From assembly GCA_005877535.1 (NCBI GenBank), contig VBOM01000213.1, positions 1-10,890 on the forward strand: a DNA stretch of 10,890 nt, written 5' to 3'. Made by a program: the position numbers and the translations under genes. Source of the stretch: Nitrospirota bacterium. Its GTDB lineage: Bacteria > Nitrospirota > Nitrospiria > Nitrospirales > Nitrospiraceae. Position 1 is the stretch's first letter. Each line of letters begins with the position of its first letter. Positions 6,745 to 10,890 of this stretch are shown here, piece by piece. The notes under the pieces are model-generated. The model saw nothing but the letters and a program-made list of their open reading frames with translations. It did not search any database and was not told the DNA's origin.

Positions 6745-8160
6745 ATGACTCAGATACGAGTGCGATTCGCGCCCAGTCCGACCGGCTTTCTCCATATTGG
6801 AGGGGTCCGCACGGCTCTGTTTAATTGGCTCTTTGCTCGCCAGCAGAAGGGCGTGTTTGTTCTCCGTATCGAAGACACGGACCAGAGCCGCTCGACCGAT
6901 GAATCGATCCAAGCCATTATTGAGGGACTGAAGTGGGTTGGGCTCGATTGGGATGAAGGGCCCTATCGCCAGACCGAGCGAATGGACCTCTATCGCAGCC
7001 ATGCGGTGAAGTTGTTGGAAAAAGGCGAGGCCTATTGGTGCATCTGCAAAGCGGAAGAACTCGACGCGCGGCGCAAAGAAGCGGAGGCCAAGGGGCTGTC
7101 ACCGAAATACGACGGTCGTTGCCGTGATCGTGGCCTAACGAATCCGACCGGCGACGCGGCCCTGCGCTTCAAGGCTCCGCAAGAGGGAGAGACTGTTGTC
7201 GACGACCTCATCAAGGGCAAGATCGTGTTCGATAATAACGTGCAGGACGATCTGATCATTCTCCGGTCGAACGGCTATCCGACGTACAACTTTTCAGTGG
7301 TTGTTGATGATGCGCTGATGAACATTACCCACGTGGTGCGGGGAGACGATCATCTGACCAACACGCCGCGACAGGTCCCGATCTTCCAGGCGCTTGGGTT
7401 TCCAGTCCCTCAGTTCGGGCATCTGCCGATGATTCTGGGCTCAGACAAAGCCCGCCTTTCGAAGCGGCATGGGGCCACCTCGATCATGGCCTATAAAGAC
7501 ATGGGGTACCTGCCGGAGGCTATGTTGAACTATCTTGTTCGGCTTGGGTGGTCACACGGGGATCAAGAACTCTTCACTCGCCAGGAACTGACCGAGAAAT
7601 TTTCCTGGAAGAATGTTCAAACGTCCGCAGCCGTGTTCAATCCCGAGAAACTCCTCTGGGTGAACGCGGAATATATCAAGATCAGCCCGCCGGCCCAGGT
7701 CGCTCAAGCGCTTGTGCCTCTCTTGCAAGCTGCGGGATTAGGAGGAGAGGTCCAGACTGTCCCGGCCGGCCGGCTTGCGCAACTCGTCGTCCTCGTGAAG
7801 GAACGAGTGAAGACACTCGTGGAAATGGTCGATTGGGTGAGGCCGTATTTTGGGCAAGCCGTGACATATGACGAAGAGGCGGCGAAGAAGTTTTTGACGC
7901 CGGCCATCGCTCCAATCCTCGCCAAGCTGCTCACTCGTTTCGAGGCCTTCCCTACCTTTTCAAAACAGCAATGGGAAGGGGCCTTCAAACAGCTGGTTGA
8001 GGAAGAGGGGGTGAAGATGGGGCAGTTGGCCCAGCCGGTTCGCGTTGCCCTGACAGGTCGTGCGGCCAGCCCTGGCCTCTTCGACGTGATGGAGGTGTTG
8101 GGGCGAGACCGGACATTGTTTCGGCTCCGCCAGGGGAACGAACGGGCCTCCCAGGCCTGA
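6745..8160 (+). CDS. gltX: Glutamyl-tRNA synthetase
   Basis: 471 aa class I synthetase, the length of E. coli GltX. It charges tRNA-Glu with glutamate. The catalytic start R-F-A-P-S-P-T-G-F-L-H-I-G-G contains the HIGH-equivalent HIGG (17-20); the KMSKS-equivalent is KARLSKRHG (235-243). A zinc-type motif C99-x-C101...Y122-x3-C126 matches the E. coli pattern. The C-terminal half (about 320-471) is the helical anticodon-binding domain. ATG 6745 gives the standard N-terminus; the upstream ribosome site is weak. The two tRNA-Gln genes follow 70 bp downstream, and glnS is at the right edge. A separate glnS implies GltX need not misacylate tRNA-Gln, but strict specificity cannot be read from sequence alone. 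Confidence 0.97.
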   Translation: MTQIRVRFAPSPTGFLHIGGVRTALFNWLFARQQKGVFVLRIEDTDQSRSTDESIQAIIEGLKWVGLDWDEGPYRQTERMDLYRSHAVKLLEKGEAYWCICKAEELDARRKEAEAKGLSPKYDGRCRDRGLTNPTGDAALRFKAPQEGETVVDDLIKGKIVFDNNVQDDLIILRSNGYPTYNFSVVVDDALMNITHVVRGDDHLTNTPRQVPIFQALGFPVPQFGHLPMILGSDKARLSKRHGATSIMAYKDMGYLPEAMLNYLVRLGWSHGDQELFTRQELTEKFSWKNVQTSAAVFNPEKLLWVNAEYIKISPPAQVAQALVPLLQAAGLGGEVQTVPAGRLAQLVVLVKERVKTLVEMVDWVRPYFGQAVTYDEEAAKKFLTPAIAPILAKLLTRFEAFPTFSKQQWEGAFKQLVEEEGVKMGQLAQPVRVALTGRAASPGLFDVMEVLGRDRTLFRLRQGNERASQA

Positions 8161-8175
8161 GGCAGGTTTTGTCTC
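8146..8175 (+). terminator. Weak candidate terminator at the end of gltX
   Basis: GCCTC (8146-8150) and GAGGC (8159-8163) can pair around an 8-nt loop, followed by AGG and a short TTTTGT run. The stem spans the gltX stop codon. Five base pairs and four T residues make a poor intrinsic terminator; read-through into the tRNA genes is plausible. Confidence 0.25.
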
Positions 8176-8190
8176 TATGTCGCACCGATC

Positions 8191-8217
8191 TTGACGAAAC
8201 TGATGCCTCTATATTAC
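8191..8217 (+). promoter_or_regulatory. Candidate promoter for the tRNA-Gln genes
   Basis: TTGACG (8191-8196) is followed after 15 bp by TATTAC (8212-8217); an alternative -10, TATATT (8210-8215), is only 13 bp away. The start would fall near 8224, just before the mature tRNA 5' end at 8231. The GC-rich stretch downstream (GGGCG) would suit growth-rate control. Spacing is short, so confidence is moderate to low. Confidence 0.4.
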
Positions 8218-8230
8218 TGTGGGCGTCGGT

Positions 8231-8304
8231 TGGGGGATCGTCTAGCGGTAGGACGTCAGTCTCTGGATCTGACTACCTAGGTTCGATTCCTAGTCCCCCA
8301 GCCA
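8231..8304 (+). tRNA. tRNA-Gln (anticodon CTG)
   Basis: 74 nt with encoded CCA. It folds as a full cloverleaf: acceptor TGGGGGA/TCCCCCA, D-arm GTCT...GGAC, anticodon CTG at 8263-8265, T-arm CTAGG/CCTAG with loop TTCGATT. Glutamine identity features known from E. coli are present: weak U1-A72 pair, G2-C71, G3-C70 and discriminator G73. The anticodon stem has a T-T mismatch at its loop-closing pair (31/39). It reads the CAG codon. Confidence 0.96.
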
Positions 8305-8357
8305 ATTATTTTCCCACGCCGTCATCTTCAGATCTCCGCCTCGGTTCCATATCGCGC

Positions 8358-8431
8358 TGGGGGATCGTCTAGCGGTAGGACGCCGGTCTTTGGAGCCGGC
8401 TACCTAGGTTCGATTCCTAGTCCCCCAGCCA
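8358..8431 (+). tRNA. tRNA-Gln (anticodon TTG)
   Basis: 74 nt with encoded CCA, 53 bp downstream of the CTG copy. It differs from that copy at only six positions (27, 29, 34, 39, 41, 43), all in the anticodon arm; every other base is identical. The anticodon TTG is at 8390-8392, the stem CCGGT/GCCGG closes with a T-G wobble, and discriminator G73 is present. It reads CAA (and CAG by wobble). The two probably arose by local duplication and may be cotranscribed. Confidence 0.97.
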
Positions 8432-8454
8432 CTTTCTTTTGACCACCCCGCTAT

Positions 8455-8559
8455 TTATTTCAACGACGCCAAGTCGATCACGAATCTGAATCTGACATCC
8501 CCCTTGATGACGCGTTCGTAGGCTCCGTTCACTTGTTGGATCGGAATCACTTCAGTAGC
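8455..8559 (-). pseudogene. Remnant of a zinc-dependent alcohol dehydrogenase (C-terminus only)
   Basis: On the minus strand, about 32 codons before a TAA (8457-8455) read as the conserved end of a medium-chain zinc alcohol dehydrogenase: T-E-V-I-P-I-Q-Q-V-N-G-A-Y-E-R-V-I then G-D-V-R-F-R-F-V-I-D-L-A-S-L-K. This fits the NAD(P)-dependent AdhA/YahK-type family. Homology stops near 8559, and a TAG interrupts the frame farther upstream (near 8600). There is no room for the rest of the gene before yacG. It is therefore a deletion remnant, lying just downstream of the tRNA-Gln pair in the opposite orientation. The family call rests on this short segment only. Confidence 0.7.
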
Positions 8560-8569
8560 GTGCCGCCAG

Positions 8570-8637
8570 TGGACTGTTGGGTGGGGATTGCCGGTTGCGC
8601 CCTATGGGAAGGTGGACGATCTGTTTTTGGACTGTTG
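8570..8637. repeat. Pair of 10-bp direct repeats near the dehydrogenase break point
   Basis: TGGACTGTTG occurs at 8570-8579 and again at 8628-8637, directly after the yacG stop. One copy lies about 10 bp from where alcohol dehydrogenase similarity ends. Short direct repeats often mark deletion or rearrangement junctions, but a 10-bp repeat may be chance. Confidence 0.35.
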
Positions 8638-8638
8638 C

Positions 8639-8851
8639 TTAACTGTTTTGCTGTGCCTCTGTGTCGCCGTCTCCCTCCAACGAGTCGGGGAGCGAGGTGT
8701 CCAGCGTGAGGGTGGGGCCTGGTATGCGATACCGTTCCGCTGCCCAGGCGCCGAGGTCGGTCACTTGACATCGTTCAGAGCAGAAGGGGCGCCAGGGGTT
8801 GCCTTTCCAGGTGCTGGGTTGGTGGCAGAGGGGACAGGTCATGCCCGGCAT
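8639..8851 (-). CDS. yacG: YacG-family zinc protein (DNA gyrase inhibitor)
   Basis: 70 aa from ATG 8851 (E. coli YacG 65 aa). Small zinc-finger protein; the E. coli homologue binds GyrB and inhibits DNA gyrase. The zinc ligands form C-P-L-C, 14 residues, then C-S-E-R-C, followed by the hallmark D-L-G-A-W-A-A-E-R-Y-R-I-P-G. The C-terminus is an acidic, disordered-looking tail (D-S-L-E-G-D-G-D-T-E). The start is uncertain: ATG 8842 is just before the zinc motif, and a TTG at 8887 overlaps the stop of the upstream PilZ gene as TTGA, which would suit translational coupling, but no candidate has a good ribosome site. It appears to form a two-gene unit with the PilZ gene. Gyrase inhibition is known for the family, not shown here. 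Confidence 0.9.
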   Translation of the reverse strand: MPGMTCPLCHQPSTWKGNPWRPFCSERCQVTDLGAWAAERYRIPGPTLTLDTSLPDSLEGDGDTEAQQNS

Positions 8852-8883
8852 TGTACCAGGTGAATGCGAGGATCGGCCAGAGG

Positions 8884-9219
8884 TCAACTCGGGTGGATCG
8901 ACGGCTTGGTGGCGACTCGCAGCAATCGATGCAGGCGCCGCTGATCGAGCTCCGAGAGACCGAGAAATTCGACTCCGAACTCCCCACCTTCACTCCAACG
9001 GACTGCGGCGGACTCGATCGTAATGGGCGAACCCAGATCAGTCGCCCTGATGAGGATTCTCACCGCTGAACCTGGCTGAACCGACGACATGCTGGTGACG
9101 GCGCATCCTCTGGCAGACAGATCGAACATTGTGCCTTCGCAGATCTCTGCCTTGTTGGTGCTGGAGAAGAAGACCTGCATCTCAACGGGGATTCGTGGAT
9201 ATTCTCGACACTCGATCAT
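8884..9219 (-). CDS. PilZ-domain protein, putative c-di-GMP receptor
   Basis: 111 aa single-domain protein. Both c-di-GMP-binding motifs of PilZ domains are present: R-x3-R (R5 and R9 in REYPR) and D-x-S-x2-G (D33, S35, G38 in DLSARG), with the usual beta-barrel pattern after them (S-A-V-R-I-L-I, A-A-V-R-W, F-G-V-E-F-L). No second domain, membrane segment or signal peptide, so it probably acts as a cytosolic c-di-GMP effector; the target is unknown. ATG 9219 has GGAGG 5 nt upstream and is preferred over ATG 9231. Its TGA overlaps a possible TTG start of yacG. About 120 bp upstream separate it from the broken mlaC gene, with only a poor promoter candidate (TTGACG, 15 bp, TAGACT, around 9274-9300). 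Confidence 0.87.
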   Translation of the reverse strand: MIECREYPRIPVEMQVFFSSTNKAEICEGTMFDLSARGCAVTSMSSVQPGSAVRILIRATDLGSPITIESAAVRWSEGGEFGVEFLGLSELDQRRLHRLLRVATKPSIHPS

Positions 9220-9342
9220 GCAGTCCTCCATCCGGTTCGAGGTTCCTCGTCATGCGGGCGCCTCATACTCCGGCTAGTCTAACAAACCCAGAGCTACGTC
9301 AAAGTAAAACATGGAAACTGTATCACGGATGGTGAGAGAGGG

Positions 9343-9997
9343 TTACAGCGCCGGAGATCTTTCGAAGGCTTTTACGGCGATTGCCTTCTGTTTCATAATC
9401 TTGACCATTCCGACATACGAGAAGTCACGAATAATACTGGTGAATTGTGAGCGGTAATTGCTTACGATGCTGACTCCATCGATGACCACGTCATAGACCT
9501 GCTATTTGTGCGCACGGTGAATCAGCTGAAAGTCGACCGGCTTGTCGATCTTCCGTCCCGTCATTTGAGCTTTGACTACAGCAAAGACATCCTCCCGAAA
9601 CTCCCCCAGGAATACCACTTGTTCTTCGGAATGTTCGGTGATGAGGGCCACAAATTAGTCTCGAAGAAGTTGCACGAAAAGGTCAACGAACTCTGCTGGT
9701 CCCGATGGGAAAGCGTGGACAGGGGGTTCCCAGTGCATGTCTCGCCATTTCCTCGTAACCCACAGGATGTTTGATGATGTCTTCGATGTCGTGCCGCCGT
9801 TCTTCGGACTGTTCTGGTTGATTCAAAGGATCGTCATCGAGAGCTTGGATCAAATCGTTGGTTGTACCCTTCACCGCTTCGGCCGTGCTCGATTTAGTCT
9901 CGTTTGGTGTGGTGGTGGCCATCGAATGGGAGGCCATAGTCAGTCCAGCTACCATTTCCAAAAGAAACAATAGCTGTGCGAGCTTTATGATCATCAC
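9343..9997 (-). pseudogene. Broken mlaC/Ttg2D-like periplasmic lipid-transport protein gene
   Basis: Nearly the whole MlaC family protein can be read, but not in one frame. Frame one (9997 to about 9720) gives a signal peptide (K-L-A-Q-L-L-F-L-L-E-M-V-A-G, cut near A-S-H-S-M-A) and the family segment E-R-R-H-D-I-E-D-I-I...Y-E-E-M-A-R-H-A-L-G-T. A frameshift near 9690-9730 is needed to continue with A-E-F-V-D-L-F-V-Q-L-L-R-D. Then come an in-frame TAA (9657-9655) and a TAG (9504-9502), the latter replacing the expected Trp before QVYDVVIDGVS. The end S-N-Y-R-S-Q-F-T-S-I-I-R is well kept, to a TAA at 9345-9343. Intact relatives are periplasmic carriers moving phospholipids with the MlaFEDB ABC system. 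Three independent lesions argue against a sequencing error. No mlaFED genes are in the window. Confidence 0.85.
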
Positions 9998-10027
9998 GTT
10001 GATGATGGTTGTCGCGTAAAAAGGCTC

Positions 10028-10056
10028 CTGTTAGTTGTTTTCTCCAGTTACCTCAA
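10028..10056 (-). promoter_or_regulatory. Possible relic promoter and ribosome site of the broken mlaC gene
   Basis: Minus strand TTGAGG (10056-10051) and TAACAG (10033-10028) are 17 bp apart, in the gap between glnS and the mlaC pseudogene. A CAGGAG box at 10030-10025 lies too far (27 nt) from the first in-frame start (GTG 9997) to serve it, so the original start may have been lost. The rest of the 157-bp gap shows no gene or clear terminator. Confidence 0.25.
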
Positions 10057-10154
10057 GCCTAGCAGGGCTGTTGATCCTGGAGAGTGGTGGCAGCAGGTCG
10101 GAAAGAGAGACAAGTTCAGGGAGAGTTCTGCAAAGGGAGAAGATTGCCGGTTCG

Positions 10155-10890
10155 TTACAGGGGCGACTGAGTATTTTCGATCTTCGCCCAGGCGTCTTTG
10201 AGTGGCAGGGTGCGATTGAATATCAATGTGCCAGAGGCCGAATCTGGGTCCGTACAGAAATATCCCAGGCGCTCGAATTGGTACCGTGCGCCGGGCACTG
10301 TCTGCCGCAAGCTGGGCTCAACCAGACAGCTCGTGATTCGCTCCAATGAGTTGGGGTTGAGATAGGTCGTCCAATCGTGGTCTGGCGGCACCTTCGCCAG
10401 GTCCGTCACCAAAAGGGGGTTATAGAGTCGGACCTCGGCTTTCACAGCATGGGTCGCTGAGACCCAATGGATGGTAGCCTTGACCTTGCGCTGTTCCTGG
10501 GAAGCACCACTCTTTGTCGTGGGGTCGTAGGTGCAATGTAGTTCGGTGACCTCGCCGGTTTTCGGATCTCTCGTCACTCCGACACATTTGATGATGTAGG
10601 CGTACCGGAGCCGCACTTCGCGTCCTGGGGCAAGCCGGAAAAATTTCTTGGGTGGATCTTCACGGAAATCATCTTGCTCAATATAGAGGACGCGTGCAAA
10701 AGGGACGTTCCTCGTCCCTGCAGACGGATCCTCAGGATTGTTGACGGCTTCCAATTCTTCGGACCGGTCCTCGGGATAGTTATCGAGGATGATTTTGAGC
10801 GGCCGCAACACAGCCATCACTCTGGGCGCACGTTTGTTCAGGTCATCGCGAATAAAGTGTTCAAGCAACTGCATCTCGACAATGCCCTCC
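10155..10890 (-). CDS. glnS: Glutaminyl-tRNA synthetase (C-terminal part)
   Basis: The last 244 codons or so of GlnRS; the gene continues past the right edge. It charges tRNA-Gln with glutamine directly. Recognisable conserved blocks: [21 protein letters not shown] at the end of the catalytic part, then the two beta-barrel anticodon-binding domain with [38 protein letters not shown] and [13 protein letters not shown]. The catalytic HIGH and KMSKS motifs lie outside the window. The stop TAA is at 10157-10155. Its substrates, two tRNA-Gln genes, are encoded 1.7 kb away on the other strand. It is in the same orientation as the broken mlaC, pilZ and yacG genes. Confidence 0.97.
   Translation of the reverse strand, partial: EGIVEMQLLEHFIRDDLNKRAPRVMAVLRPLKIILDNYPEDRSEELEAVNNPEDPSAGTRNVPFARVLYIEQDDFREDPPKKFFRLAPGREVRLRYAYIIKCVGVTRDPKTGEVTELHCTYDPTTKSGASQEQRKVKATIHWVSATHAVKAEVRLYNPLLVTDLAKVPPDHDWTTYLNPNSLERITSCLVEPSLRQTVPGARYQFERLGYFCTDPDSASGTLIFNRTLPLKDAWAKIENTQSPL

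Noticed and set aside
8231..8431. Integration (att) site or genomic island boundary at the tRNA genes
   Set aside because: No integrase, phage gene or displaced tRNA 3' fragment is visible; the repeated sequence is a complete second tRNA.
8547..8771. 74-codon minus-strand open frame overlapping yacG
   Set aside because: It is an out-of-frame shadow of yacG running into the dehydrogenase remnant, with low-complexity R, P and H-rich translation.
9508..9774. 88-codon plus-strand open frame as a small protein gene
   Set aside because: It is antisense to the conserved remains of the broken mlaC gene and has no ribosome site or family signature.
1..10890. CRISPR array, insertion sequence or defence system
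   Set aside because: No regularly spaced repeats, transposase motifs, terminal inverted repeats or known defence domains were found on either strand.

Overview
The window looks like a chromosomal segment of a Gram-negative, moderately GC-rich bacterium, and protein style and gene order fit the Nitrospira/Nitrospirota group. That placement is an inference from memory of related sequences, not from a search. It is mostly a housekeeping region with a compact iron-sulfur (Isc) assembly locus, followed by glutamate/glutamine tRNA-charging genes and a decaying intergenic stretch.

Positions 1-5368, minus strand, read right to left as iscR - iscS - iscU - iscA - hscB - hscA - iscX (iscX is cut by the window edge). 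IscR is an Rrf2-family regulator. IscS supplies sulfur and IscU is the scaffold. IscA is an A-type carrier. HscB/HscA are the cochaperone/chaperone pair that releases the cluster from IscU, and IscX is the small adaptor. The [2Fe-2S] ferredoxin usually found between hscA and iscX is absent there. Instead fdx lies divergently from iscR (5504-5920, plus). The 135-bp gap between iscR and fdx holds promoter-like elements for both directions wrapped in a nested set of TCCGA/TCGGA inverted repeats, a good candidate for an IscR operator controlling both transcripts. A ferredoxin-reductase-like flavoprotein (5917-6621, minus) runs tail to tail into fdx with overlapping stop codons.

Positions 6745-8431, plus strand, hold gltX (glutamyl-tRNA synthetase) and two nearly identical tRNA-Gln genes (anticodons CTG and TTG). 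The C-terminal part of glnS (glutaminyl-tRNA synthetase) is at the right edge on the minus strand (10155-10890).

Positions 8432-10154, minus strand, are a mix of intact and broken genes. There is a C-terminal scrap of a zinc alcohol dehydrogenase, yacG (small zinc protein), a PilZ-domain protein, and an MlaC-type periplasmic lipid-transport protein gene broken by a frameshift and two in-frame stops.

I found no CRISPR array, insertion sequence, phage gene or toxin-antitoxin pair. The observations most worth following are the nested operator between iscR and fdx, a perfect 11-bp hairpin between iscA and hscB, the eukaryote-like tetracysteine N-terminus of HscB, and the SUF-regulator-like cysteine spacing in IscR.
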